From assembly GCF_032854445.1 (NCBI RefSeq), contig NC_088303.1:2857501-2921500 (forward strand): a DNA stretch of 64,000 bases, given 5' to 3'. The translations under genes and the position numbers were made by a program. This DNA is from Liolophura sinensis. Lineage: Eukaryota; Mollusca; Polyplacophora; Chitonida; Chitonidae. Below, piece after piece: positions 15,001-30,000 of this stretch (within the stretch, counting starts at the first letter, position 1; each line of letters begins with the position of its first letter). The notes beneath the pieces were generated by a model. That model saw nothing but the letters and a program-made list of their open reading frames with translations, was not told the origin of the DNA and did not search any database.

Positions 15001-18000
15001 AATCTGACCCTTCAAACCTTGTCAGAATACTGCTTACGATCTGACCCTTCAAACCTTGTCAGAATACTACTTACAATCTGACCCTTCAAACCGTGTTGGA
15101 ATCCTGCTTATAATCTGACCCTTCAAACCTTGTCGGAATACTGCTTACAATCTGACCCTTCAAACCTTGTCAGAATACTACTTTCAATCTGACCCTTCAA
15201 ACCTTGTCGGAATCCTCCTTACAATCTGACCCTACAAACCTTGTCGGAATACTGCTTACGATCTGACCCTTCAAACCTTGTCGGAATCCTACTTAAAATC
15301 TGACCCTACAAACCGTGTTGGAATCCTGCTTCTAATCTGACCCTTCAAACCTTGTCGGAATCCTACTTATAATCTGACCCTTCAAACCTTGTCAGAATAC
15401 TGCTTACGATCTGACCCTTCAAACATTGTCAGAATACTACTTACAATCTGACCCTTCAAACCTTGTCGGAATACTGCTTACAATCTGACATTTCAAACCT
15501 TGTCGGAATCCTACTTACAATCTGACCCTTCAAACCTTGTCAGAATCCTACTTACAATCTGAACCTTCATACCTTGTCGGAATCCTGCTTATAATCTGAC
15601 CCTTCAAACCTTGTCGGAATCCTACTTACAATCTGACCCTACAAACCTTGTCAGAATCCTGCTTACAATCTGACCCTTCACACCTTGTCAGAATCCTGCT
15701 TATAATCTGACCCTACAAACCTTGTCAGAATACTACTTACAATCTGACCCTTCAAACCTTGTCGGAATACTGCTTACAATCTGACCCTTCAAACCTTGTC
15801 GGAATCCTCCTTACAATCTGACCCTACAAACTGTGTTGGAATCCTGCTTATAATCTGACCTTTCAAACCTTGTCGGAATACTGCTTACAATCTGACACTT
15901 CATACCTTGTCAGAATCCTGCTTATAATCTGACACTTCAAACCTTGACGGAATCCTACTTACAATCTGACCCTACAAACCTTGTCGAAATCCTACTTACA
16001 ATCTGACCCTTCAAACCTTGTCAGAATACTGCTTACAATCTGACCCTTCAAACATTGTCGGAATACTGCTTACAATCTGACACTTCATACCTTGTCGGAA
16101 TCCTGCTTATAATCTGACCCTTCAAACCTTGTCGGAATCCTACTTACAATCTGACCCTGCAAACCTTGTCGGAATCCTGCTTACAATCTGACCCTTCAAA
16201 CCTTGTCGGAATACTACTTACAATCTGACCCTTCAAACCTTGTCGGAATACTGCTTACAATCTGACCCTTCAAACCTTGTCGGAATCCTCCTTACAATCT
16301 GACCCTACAAACCGTGTTGGAATCCTGCTTATAATCTGACCTTTCAAACCTTGTCGGAATACTGCTTACAATCTGACACTTCATACCTTGTCAGAATCCT
16401 GCTTATAATCTGACCCTTCAAACCTTGTCGGAATCCTACTTACAATCTGACCCTACAAACCTTGTCGGAATCCTGCTTACCATCTGACGCTTCAAACCTT
16501 GTCGGAATCCTACTTACAATCTGACACTTCAAACCTTGTCAGAATACTGCTTATAATCTGACCCTTCAAACCTTGTCGGAATCCTCCTTACAATCTGACC
16601 CTACAAACCGTGTTGGAATCCTGCTTATAATCTGACCTTTCAAACCTTGTCGGAATCCTACTTACAATCTGACCCTTCAAACCTTGTCGGAATCCTCCTT
16701 ACAATCTGACACTTCATACCTTGTCAGAATCCTGCTTATAATCTGACCCTTCAAAACTTGTCGGAATCCTACTTACAATCTGACCCTACAAACCTTGTCG
16801 GAATCCTGCTTACAATCTGACCCTTCAACCCTTGTCGGAATCCTACTTACAATCTGACACTTCAAACCTTGTCGGAATCCTACTTACAATCTGACACTTC
16901 AAACCTTGTCGGAATCCTGCTTACAATCCGACCCTTCAAACCGTGTCGGAATCTTCCTTACAATCTGACCCTACAATCCTTGTCGGTATCCTACTTACAA
17001 TCTGACCCTTCAAACCTTGTCAGAATACTACTTACAATCTGACCCTACAAACCATGTCGGAATCCTGCTTATAATCAGACCCTTCAAACAGTGTCGGAAT
17101 CCTACTTACAATCTGACCCTTCAAACCTTGTGGGAATCCTGCTTATAATCTGACCCTTCAAACCTTGTCGGAATCCTGCTTATAATCTGACCCTTCAAAC
17201 CTTGTCAGAATCCTACTTACAATCTGACCCTTCAAACCTTGTCGGAATCCTGCTTATAATCAGACCCTTCAAACTGTGTCGGAATCCTATTTACAATATG
17301 ACCCTTCAAATCTTGTCGGAATCCTACTTACAATCTGACCCTTCAAACCTTGTCGGAATCCTGCTTATAATCAGACCCTTCAGACTGTGTCGGAATGCTA
17401 CTTACAATCTGACCCTTCAAACCTTGTCGGAATCCTGCTTATAATCTGACCCTTCAAACCTTGTCGGAATCCTGCTTATAATCTGACCCTTCAAACCTTG
17501 TCAGAATCCTGCTTACAATCTGACCTTACAAACCTTGTCAGAATCCTGCTTATAATCTGACCCTACAAATCGTGTCGGAATCCTACTTACAATCTGACCC
17601 TTCAAACCTTGTCGGAATCCTACTTACAATCTGACCCTTCAAACCTTGTCGGAATCCTACTTACAATCTGACCCTTCAAACCGTGTCGGAATCCTACTTA
17701 CAATCTGACCCTTCAAACCTTGTCGGAATCTTGCTTATAATCTGACCCTACAAACTGTGTCGGAATCCTACTTACAATCTGACCCTTCAAACCGTGTCAG
17801 AATCCTACTTACAATCTGACCCTTTAAACCTTGTCGGAATCCTGCCTACAATCTGACCCTACAAACCTTGTCAGAATCCTGCTTATAATCTGACCCTTCA
17901 AACCTTGTCGGAATCCTACTTATAATCTGACCCTTCAAACCTTGTCGGAATACTACTTACAATCTGTCCCTTCAAACCTTGTCGGAATACTACTTACAAT

Positions 18001-21000
18001 CTCACCCTACAAACCGTGTTGGAATTCTGCTTACAATCTGACCCTTCAAACCTTGTCGGAATACTGCTTACAATCTGACCCTTCAAACCTTGTCGGAATA
18101 CTGCTTACAATCTGAACCTACAAACCTTGTCAGAATCCTGCTTATAATCTGACCCTTCAAACCGTGTGGGAATACTACTTACAATCTGACCCTTCAAACC
18201 TTGTCGGAATACTGCTTATAATCTGACCCTACAAACCTTGTCAGAATCCTGCTTATAATCTGACACTTTAAACCTTGTCGGAATCATACTTACAATCTGA
18301 CCCTTCAAACCTTGTCAGAATCCTACTTACAATCTGACTCTACAAACCTTGTCGGAATACTACTTACAATCTGACACTTCAAACCTTGTCGGAATCCTAC
18401 TTACAACCTGACCCTTCAAACCTTGTCAGAATACTGCTTACAATCTGACCCTACAAACAATGTGGGAATCCTACTTACAATCTGACCCTACAAACCTCGT
18501 CGCAATCCTACTTATAATCTGACCCTACAAACCGTGTTGGAATTATGCTTATAATCTGACCCTTCAAGCCTTGTCGGAATCCTACTTACAATCTGACCCT
18601 TCAAACCTTGTCGGAATACTGCTTATAATCTGACCCTTCAAACCTTGTCAGAATCCTACTTACAATCTGACCCTACAAACCGTGTCGGAATCCTACTTAC
18701 AATCTGACCCTACAAACCTTGTCGGTATCCTGCTTATAATCAGACCCTTCAAACCGTGTCGGAATACTACTTACAATCTGACCCTTCAAACCTTGTCGTA
18801 ATCCTACTTACAATCTGACCCTTCAAACCATGTGGGAATACTGCTGATAATCAGTCCCTTCAAACCTTGTCGGAATCCTACTTACAATCTGACCCTTCAA
18901 ACCTTGTCGAAATCCTGCTTACAATCTGACACTTCAAACCTTGTCAGAATCCTACTTACAATCTGACCCTACAAACCTTGTCTGAATCCTCCTTACAATC
19001 TGACATTTCAAACCTTGTTGGAATCCTATTTACAATCTGACCCTTCAAACCTTGGCGCAATCCTACTTACAATCTGACCCTTCAAACCTTGTCGGAATCC
19101 TACTTACAATCTGACCCTTCAAACCTTGTCAGAATCCTACTTACAATCTGATCCTTCAAACCTTGTCGGAATCCTACTTACAATCTGACCCTTCAAACCT
19201 TGTCGGAATCCTCCTTACAATCTGACCTTTCAAACCTTTTCGGAATCCTACTTACAATCTGACCCTTCAAACCTTGTCGGAATCCTACTTACAATCTGAC
19301 ACTTCAAACCTTGTCGGAATCCTGCTTACAATCTGACCTTTCAAACCTTGTCGGAATCCTACTTACAATCTGACCCTTCAAACCTTGTCGGAATCCTCCT
19401 TACAATCTCATCTTTCAAACCTTGTCGGAATTCTGCTTACAATCTGACCCTTCAAACCGTGTTGGAATCCTACTTACAATCTGACCCTTCAAACCTTGTC
19501 GGAATCCTACTTACAATCTGACCCTTCAAACCTTGTCGGAATACTACTTACAATCTGACACTTCAAACCTTGTCGGAATCCTACTTACAACCTGACCCTT
19601 CAAACCTTGTCAGAATACTGCTTACAATCTGACCCTACAAACAATGTGGGAATCCTACTTACAATCTGACCCTACAAACCTCGTCGCAATCCTACTTATA
19701 ATCTGACCCTACAAACCGTGTTGGAATTATGCTTATAATCTGACCCTTCAAGCCTTGTCGGAATCCTACTTACAATCTGACCCTTCAAACCTTGTCGGAA
19801 TACTGCTTATAATCTGACCCTTCAAACCTTGTCAGAATCCTACTTACAATCTGACCCTACAAACCGTGTCGGAATCCTACTTACAATCTGACCCTACAAA
19901 CCTTGTCGGTATCCTGCTTATAATCAGACCCTTCAAACCGTGTCGGAATCCTACTTACAATCTGACCCTTCAAACCTTGTCGTAATCCTACTTACAATCT
20001 GACCCTTCAAACCATGTGGGAATACTGCTGATAATCAGACCCTTCAAACCTCGTCGGAATCCTACTTACAATCTGACCCTTCAAACCTTGTCGAAATCCT
20101 GCTTACAATCTGACACTTCAAACCTTGTCTGAATCCTCCTTACAATCTGACATTTCAAACCTTGTTGGAATCGTATTTACAATCTGACCCTTCAAACCTT
20201 GGCGCAATCCTACTTACAATCTGACCCTTCAAACCTTGTCGGAATCCTACTTACAATCTGACCCTTCAAACCTTGTCAGAATCCTACTTACAATCTGACC
20301 CTTCAAACCTTGTCGGAATCCTACTTACAATCTGACCCTTCAAACCTTGTCGGAATCCTCCTTACAATCTGACCTTTCAAAACTTTTCGGAATCCTACTT
20401 ACAATCTGACCCTTCAAACCTTGTCGGAATCCTACTTACAATCTGACACTTCAAACCTTGTCGGAATCCTGCTTACAATCTGACCTTTCAAACCTTGTCG
20501 GAATCCTACTTACAATCTGACCCTTCAAACCTTGTCGGAATCCTCCTTACAATCTGACCGTTCAAACCTTGTCGGAATCCTGCTTACAATCTGACCCTTC
20601 AAACCGTGTTGGAATCCTACTTACAATCTGACCCTTCAAACCTTGTCGGAATCCTGTTTATAATCAGACCCTTCAAACCTTGTGGGAATCCTGCTTACAA
20701 TCTGACCCTACAGACCGTGTCGGAATCCTGCTTACAATCTGACCCTTCAAACCTTGTCGGAATCCTACTTACAATCTGACCCTTCAAACCTTGTCGGAAT
20801 CCTGCTTATAATCTGACCCTTCAAACCGTGTCGGAATCCTACTTACAATCTGACCCTACAAACCTTGTCAGAATCCTGCTTATAATCTGACCCTACAAAC
20901 CTTGTCGGAATCCTACTTACAATCTGACCCTACAAGCCGTGTTGGAATCATGCTTACAATCTGACCTTTCAAACCGTGTTGGAATCCTGCTTACAATCTG

Positions 21001-24000
21001 ACCCTTCAAACCTTGTCGGAATCCTGCTTATAATCAGACCCTTCCAACCGTGTTGGAATCCTGCTTACAATCTGACCCTTCGAATCTTGTCGAAATCCTA
21101 TTTACAATCTGACCCTTCAAACCTTGTCGGAATACTGCTTACAATCTGACCCTACAAACCGTGTAGGTATCCTGCTTATAATCAGACCCTTCAAACCTCG
21201 TCGGAATCCTACTTACAATCTGACCCTTCAAACCTTGTCGGAATCCTGCTTACAATCTGACACTTCAAACCTTATCAGAATCCTACTTACAATCTGACCC
21301 TTCAAACCTTGTCGGAATCCTGCTTACAATCTGACACTTCAAACCTTGTCGGAATCCTACTTACAATATGACCCTTCAAACCTTGTCGTAATCCTACTTA
21401 CAATCTGACCCTTGAAACCTTGTCGGAATCCTCCTTACAATCTGACATTTCAAACCTTGTCGGAATCCTACTTACAATCTGACCGTTCAAACCTTGTCAG
21501 AATCCTACTTACAATCTGACCCTTCAAACCTTGTCGGGATCCTCCTTACAATCTGACCTTTCAAACCGTGTCGGAATCCTACTTACAATATGACCCTTCA
21601 AACCTTGTCGGAATCCTACTTACAATCTGACCCTTCAAACCTTGTCGGAATCCTGCTTATAATCTGACCCTTCAAAACTTGTCGGAATCCTACTTACAAT
21701 CTGACCCTTCCAACCTTGTCGGAATCCTACTTATAATCTGACCCTTCAAACCTTGTCGGAATCCTACTTACAATCTGACACTTCAAACCTTGTCGGAATC
21801 CTTCTTACAATCTGACCTTTCAAACCGTGTCGGAATCCTACTTACAATCTGACCCTTCAAACCTTGTCAGAATCCTACTTACAATCTGACCCTTCAAACC
21901 TTGTCGAGATCCTCCTTACAATCCGACCTTTCAAACCGTGTCAGAAGGGTCGGAATCCTATTTACAATCTGACCCTTCAAACCGTGTCGGAATCCTACTT
22001 ACAATCTGACCCTACAATCCTTGTCTGAATTCTACTTACAATCTGACCCTTCAAACCTTGTCGGAATACTACTTACAATCTGACCCTTCAAACCTTGTCG
22101 GAATACTGCTTACAATCTGACCCTTCAAACCATGTCGGAATCCTGCTTATAATCTGACCCTTCAAACCTTGTCGGAATCCTACTTACAACCTGACTTCAA
22201 ACCGTGTCAGAATACTCCTTACAATCTGACCCTTCAAACCTTGTCGGAATCCTGCTTACAATAGTAAATTGTAATCACGAAATCAGCTGCGCTCACTGGC
22301 AAAAATGTGCATATAATTCATGCAGATTATTTGCGATGCTGCTACACAGCTTGCACTAAGCTCAACCAATTTGTCAAGATCATCCAAGATTCACAAAGAT
22401 TATAATTTCTTTAGTCTTAACTAGTTATAGGTGTAGGTGTGACCAGGTCATAAAGAATAGAAATACCCTTGCAAGTTGTCAGTCACAAAAGTGGTGAATT
22501 TGTTCCATTGAGAGGGAAGCGACCAATGTCACTCCTACCAAACTTAGTCTAAAGAAATAGACATTCAGATGCATAGCTTCATTTGAGCTGCTTGTTACAT
22601 GAAAGGTAGTTAATATGCACACAGTCTGCAGAATTTCTGATATCCTCCCTATTTGCATGTTACATGAGCTGTTCAAAACCTTTGCAATACTTAATCCAGT
22701 ACATTAGAGTGAAAGAACTTATTATAAATGTGTTACAATTGGACAAGCTCATTTAAGTAATAAATAGCTGACAAACCTGATGAATCGGCAATATTCCCCT
22801 ACTTACATACAAGTATATAGTATATATACTGTGGCTCAGCTGAGAATAATTCTACCAGTAGTTCACAATAAAAATATCTGTAACAAAATCCCTTGCTTGG
22901 TTGTTACATGTATGTGTTGACTGTGCACAAATTTTAATAATATTAATGATTTTTTACATTTACATCCTCAATTTTAATCAAGATTCCATGAAAGTACAGT
23001 TATTTTCACACATTTACTTTTCCGAAAACACCGTTAAGCTTAGCTATCACCACGCCCGCGGGAACCAGCTGTCCTTCAACACCTCGATGAGAACTATGCT
23101 AAACCTAGTTATCACCAAGCCTGCAGGAGCTAGCTGTCCTTCAGCATCTAGATCAGAACTAGGCTAAGCTTAGTTATCATCAAGTCTGTGGGATCCGGCT
23201 GTCCTTCAGCACCTGGATGAGAACTAGGCTAAACTTAGTTATCACCAAGCCTGCCGGAGCCGGCTGTTCTTCAGCATCTAGATCAGAACTAGGCTAAGCT
23301 TAGTTATCATCAAGTCTGTGGGAGCCGGCTGTCATTCAGCACCTCGATGAGAATTAGGCTAAACTTAGTTATCACCAAGCCTGCCGGAGCCGGATGTTCT
23401 TCAGCACCTGAATGAGAACATGGCTAAACTTAGTTATCACCAAGCCTGCCGGAGCTGGCTGTTCTTCAGCATCTAGATCAGAACTAGGCTAAGCTTAGTT
23501 ATCATCAAGTCTGTGGGAGCCGGCTGTCATTCAGCACCTCGATGAGAACTAGGCTAAACTTAGTTATCACCAAGCCTGCCGGAGCCGGCTGTCTTTCAGC
23601 ATCTGGATGAGAACTAGGCTAAGCTTAGTTATCCCCAAGCCCACGGGAGCCAGCTGTCCTTCAGCACCTGGATGAGAACTAGGCTAAGCTTAGTTATCAC
23701 CAAGCCTGCAGGAGCCAGCTGTCCTTCAGCATCTGGATCAGAACTAGGCTAAGCTTAGTTATCACTAAGTCTGCGGGGGCCGGCTGTCCTTCAGCATCTG
23801 GATCAGAACTAGGCTAAGCTTAGTTATCATCAAGTCTGTGGGGAGGGGGGGGGGGGGAGGTGTCCTTCAGCACCTCGATGAGAACTAGGCTAAGCTTAGT
23901 TATCACCAAGCCTGCAGGAGCCTGCTGTCCTTCAGCATCTGGATGAGAACTAGGCTAAGCTTAGTTATCACCAAGTCTGCAGGAGCCTGCTGTCCTTCAG

Positions 24001-27000
24001 CATCTGGATGAGAACTAGGCTAAGCTTAGTTATCACCAAGCATGCGGGAGCCAGCTGTCCTTCAGCACCTGGATGAGTACTAAGGTAAGCTTAGTTATAA
24101 CCAAGACTGTGAGAGCCAGCTGTCCTTCAACACCTGGATGAGAACTAGGCTCAGCTTACTTATCACCAAGCCTGCAGAAGCTGGTTGTCCTACAGCACCT
24201 TGATGAAAACATGGTTAAGCTAGCTTATCACCAAGCCTGCAAGAACCGGCTGTCCTTCAACACCTGGATGGGAACTAGGCTAAGCTTAGTTATCACCAAG
24301 CCTGCCAGAGCCTGCTGTCCTTCAGCACCTAGATGAGAACATGGTTAAGCTCAGTTATCACCAAGCCCGCGGGAGCCTGCTGTCCTTCAACACCTCAATG
24401 AGAACACGGTTAAGCTTAGTTATCCCCAAGCCCACGGGAGCCAGCTGTCCTTCAGCACCTGGATGAGAACTAGGCTAAGCTTAGTTATCACCAAGTCTGC
24501 GGGGGCCGGCTGTCCTTCAACACCTCGATGAGAACACGGCTAAGCTTAGTTATCACCAAGCCCGCGGGAGCCGGCTGTCCTTCAGCACCTGGATGAGAAT
24601 TAGGCTAAGCTTAGTTATCACCAAGTTTGCAGGAGCCAGCTGTCCTTCAGCACCTCAATGAGAACATGGTTAAGCTTAGTAATCACTAAGCCTGCAGGAG
24701 CCGGCTGTCCTTTAGCACATCGATGAGGACACGGTTAAGCTCAGTTATCACCAAGCCCGCGGGAGCCGGCTGTCCTTCAGCACCTGGATGAGAATTAGGC
24801 TAAGCTTAGTTATCACCAAGTTTGCAGGAGCCAGCTGTCCTTCAGCACCTCAATGAGAACATGGTTAAGCTTAGTAATCACTAAGCCTGCAGGAGCCGGC
24901 TGTCCTTTAGCACATCGATGAGGACACGGTTAAGCTCAGTTATCACCAAGCCCGCGGGAGCCGGCTGTCCTTCAGCACCTGGATGAGAACTAGGCTAAGC
25001 TTAGTTATCACCAAGCCTGCCGGAGCCTGCTGTCCTTCAGCATCTGGATGAGAACTAGGCTAAGCTTAGTTATCACCAAGTCTGTGGGAGCCGGCTGTCC
25101 TTCAGCATCTGGATGAGAACTAGGCTAAGCTTAGTTATCACCAAGTTTGCAGGAGCCAGCTGTCCTTCAGCACCTCAATGAGAACATGGTTAAGCTTAGT
25201 AATCACTAAGCCTGCAGGAGCCGGCCGTCCTTCAACACCTGGATGAGAACACGGTTAAGCTTAGTTATCACCAAGTCTGTGGGAGCCGGCTGTCATTCAG
25301 CACCTCGATGAGAACTAGGCTAAACTTAGTTATCACCAAGCCTGCCGGAGCCGGCTGTTCTTCAGCCCCTGGATGAGAACTAGGCTAAGCTTAGTTATCA
25401 CCAAGCCTGACGGAGCCGGCTGTTCTTCAGCCCCTCGATGAGAACTAGGCTAAGCTTAGTTATCACCAAGCCTGAGGGAGCCGGATGTTCTTCAGCACCT
25501 GAATGAGAACTAGGCTAAGCTTAGTTATCACCAAGCCTGAGGGAGCCGGCTGTTCTTCAACACCTCGATGAGAACATGGTTAAGCTTAGTTATCACCAAG
25601 TCTGTGGGAGCCGGCTGTCCTTCAGCACCTCGATGAGAACTAGGCTAAACTTAGTTATCACCAAGCCTGCCGGAGCCGGCTGTTCTTCAGCCCCTGGATG
25701 AGAACTAGGCTAAGCTTAGTTATCACCAAGCCTGAGGGAGCCGGCTGTCCTTCAGAACATGGATGAGAACTAGGTTTTAGTCCACAATGTTAGATTTATT
25801 TCACAGATTACAGGAAAGCCCAAGCACTTGTTGTTTACACATACCTCAGCACTATTTTACCCCAGAGTTCTATATCCCTCACTTGAGAGCACATGAAGGC
25901 ATCAGCCTGGAAGAGAAGACAAAGTACACGTAAACAATTAACTGTATCCCATAGTTATACATGTACCTGCACAATGTAGTTTGATATCTTGGTTACCCTC
26001 AGGGTTTTACCGTATCCCATAGTTATACCTGCACAATGTAGTTTGATATCTTGGTTACCCTCAGGGTTTTACCGTATCCCATAGTTATACCTGCACAATG
26101 TAGTTTGATATCTTGGTTACCCTCAGGGTTTTACCGTATCCCATAGTTATACCTGCACAATGTAGTTTGATATCTTGGTTACTCTAAGGGTTTTACCGTA
26201 TCCCATAGCTATACCTGCACAATGTAGTTTGATATCTTGGTTACCCTCAGGGTTTTACCGTATCCCATAGTTATACCTGCACAATGTAGTTTGATATCTT
26301 GGTTACTCTCAGGGTTTTACAGTTCTACTTGGAATTACTGACTTTTGTCAGTATCAAAGCAATAATAATTTCATCTCAAGTCAAATCAACACAGGCATCC
26401 CATCAATGATGCATTAATTTTTTAAAAAGAAAAACCTTTGCACGGCTGGAAAAAATAATTACGTAGAAAAATAGACAATACCACTTAAAAAATGAAAACT
26501 TCAGATGTTCCTACCAATTATTAATGGTCCATTCGCATGTATTTCACATAGGTATTTATTGCCAGGTTAATGGATAGATGACTACTGGCCCTGATCGACC
26601 ATACCTGCACATTTCCGAGGGGCCTGCGTGGCTGAGTGGTTAGCATGTTAGCGCAGAACAATAACTCATGAGCTTCCCATAAATATGGTCGGCGTGAACT
26701 CAAGGCCAGTTAATGCTCACTCACTTGTGTACATACTGTGTGTAGGGGGTTGCAGGCAGCAGGGGGGCAGGAAGGGTTCAGTAATGGGCCGTCTCCCATT
26801 GACTTACTCTGTTCTCTGTACGTGTGTGTAGGGGGCTCCAGCCAGAAGTGGGGGTAGGAAGGGTTCGGTAGTGGGCTGTCACCCACTGGCTTACTTTGTT
26901 CTTTGTACATGTGTGTAGGGGGTTCCAGCCAGAAGTGGGGGTAGGAAGGGTTCGGTAGTGGGCTGTCACCCACTGACTTACTTTGTTCTCTGTACATGTG

Positions 27001-30000
27001 TGTAGGGGGTTCCAGCCAGAAGTGGGGGGTAGGAAGGGTTCGGTAGTGGGCTGTCACCCACTGACTTACTTCGTTCTCTGTACATATGTGTAGGGGGTTC
27101 CAGCCAGAAGTGGGGGTAGGAAGGGTTCGGTAGTGGGCTGTCACCCACTGGCTTACTTTGTTCTTTGTACATGTGTGTAGGGGGTTCCAGCCAGAAGTGG
27201 GGGTAGGAAGGGTTCGTAAGTGGGCTGTTGCCCACTGACTTACTTTGTTCTTTATACATGTGTGTAGAGGGTTCCAGTCAGAAGCGGGGACAGGAAGCAA
27301 TCAGTGATAGGCCGTCTCTCGCTCACTTGGTTTGTTCTCTGTACATGTGTGTAGGGGTTCCAGCCAGAAGGGGGCAAGAAGGGGCCGGTAATGGGCCATC
27401 TCCCACTACTCTAACTCTCCTGCTGGTTGGGACAGTTGCAGGGACAGCACTATTTATTTATTTATTTGATTGGTGTTTTACACCGTACTCAAGAATATTT
27501 CACTTATACGACGGTGGCCAGTTATGTTGTTGCTTTTGTATGTATGAATGTATGTAGCTTCACTCTTCAAATTACATGATGTTTTATCTTATCTTACATA
27601 TATGGTGTATTTTTTGAATGGACTCTGAAGTACATGTTTCCTATATATTGTTTTCTCTGTGAAGGAATTGGTGAATGACACTTTCATAATAAATCGATGA
27701 CCTACCTTTGATAAATAAAGATATTATTATACATGTAAATGAAATATTCTTGGGTACAGGGTAAAATATCAAATAACCGAATAAATAAATATATGCTATT
27801 AATTAGGCCACATCAAGTTTAAATGCTGTTTTACGGGCAACCTTTCTTCGATGTCTGAAGAGGGTTCAAAGATAAAAATAAAAATTTGAAAATCATTTAT
27901 TTTGTAGAAAATGTGAATTACCCTGGCAATATTTCCTGTTGAAGACATTTTTACATAATCGGAAAGCCTAGAAAACATGTGAATCATAAACACATCGGAC
28001 AAAATAAAAAGGTGCATTTTAACTTTTATTTCATTTTTTTACAACCCGTAAAACACGGCATAAAATTGGTGTCACCTCACTTTTCTGTGGAGAACTGTTC
28101 ATGCACGTGTACACATAACTGTGATTATCCATCGCAGTGTTTCCTAACCTTTCTGTGGAGAACTATTCATGCACCTGTACACATAACTGTGATTATCCAT
28201 CGCAGTGTTTCCTAACCTTTCTGTGGAGAGCTGTTCATGCACGTGTACACATAACTGTGATTATTCATCGCAGTGTTTCCTAACCTTTCTGTGGAGAGCT
28301 ATTCATGCACCTGTACACATAACTGTGATTATCCATCGCAGTGTTTCCTAACCTTTCTGTGGAGAACTGTTCATGCACGTGTACACATAACTGTGATTAT
28401 CCATCGCAGTGTTTCCTAACCTTTCTGTGGAGAACTATTCATGCACCTGTACACATAACTGTGATTATCCATCGCAGTGTTTCCTAACCTTTCTGTGGAG
28501 AGCTGTTCATGCACGTGTACACATAACTGTGATTATTCATCGCAGTGTTTCCTAACCTTTCTGTGGAGAGCTATTCATGCACCTGTACACATAACTGTGA
28601 TTATCCATCGCAGTGTTTCCTAACCTTTCTGTGGAGAACTGTTCATGCACGTGTACACATAACTGTGATTATCCATCGCAGTGTTTCCTAACCTTTCTGT
28701 GGAGAACTGTTCATGCACGTGTACACATAACTGTGATTATCCATCGCAGTGTTTCCTAACCTTTCTGTGGAGAGCTATTCATGCACGTGTACACATAACT
28801 GCGATTATCCATCGCAGTGTTTCCTAACCTTTCTGTGGAGAACTGTTCATGCACGTGTACACATAACTGCGATTATCCATCGCAGTGTTTCCTAACCTTT
28901 CTGTGGAGAACTGTTCATGCATGTGTACACATAACTGTGATTATCCATCGCAGTGTTTCCTAACCTTTCTGTGGAGAGCTGTTCATGCACGTGTACACAT
29001 AACTGTGATTATCCATCGCAGTGTTTCCTAACCTTTCTGTGGAGAACTGTTCATGCACGTGTACACATAACTGTGATTATCCATCGCAGTGTTTCCTAAC
29101 CTTTCTGTGGAGAACTGTTCATGCACGTGTACACATAACTGTGATTATCCATCGCAGTGTTTCCTAACCTTTCTGTGGAGAGCTGTTCATGCACGTGTAC
29201 ACATAACTGTGATTATCCATCGCAGTGTTTCCTAACCTTTCTGTGGAGAACTATTCATGCACCTGTACACATAACTGTGATTATCCATCGCAGTGTTTCC
29301 TAACCTTTCTGTGGAGAACTGTTCATGCACGTGTACACATAACTGTGATTATCCATCGCAGTGTTTCCTAACCTTTCTGTGGAGAGCTATTCATGCACCT
29401 GTACACATAACTGTGATTATCCATCCCAGTGTTTCCTAACCTTTCTGCGGAGAACTATTCATGCACGTGTATATATAGCTGTGATTATCCATCACAGTGT
29501 TTCCTAACCTTTCTGCGGAGAACTATTCATGCACCTGTACACATAACTGTGATTATCCATCGCAGTGTTTCCTAACCTTTCTGTGGAGAACTGTTCATGC
29601 ACGTGTACACATAATAACTGTGATTATCCATCGCAGTGTTTCCTAACCTTTCTGTGGAGAACTGTTCATGCACGTGTACACATAACTGTGATTATCCATC
29701 GCAGTGTTTCCTAACCTTTCTGTGGAGAGCTATTCATGCACGTGTACACATAACTGCGATTATCCATCGCAGTGTTTCCTAACCTTTCTGTGGAGAACTG
29801 TTCATGCACGTGTACACATAACTGCGATTATCCATCGCAGTGTTTCCTAACCTTTCTGTGGAGAACTGTTCATGCACGTGTACACATAACTGTGATTATC
29901 CATCGCAGTGTTTCCTAACCTTTCTGTGGAGAGCTATTCATGCACGTGTACACATAACTGCGATTATCCATCGCAGTGTTTCCTAACCTTTCTGTGGAGA

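Noticed and set aside
22479-22676. 65-codon minus-strand frame between arrays as an extra exon
   Set aside because: Exons 17 and 18 already join in phase with conserved residues on both sides; no motif supports it.
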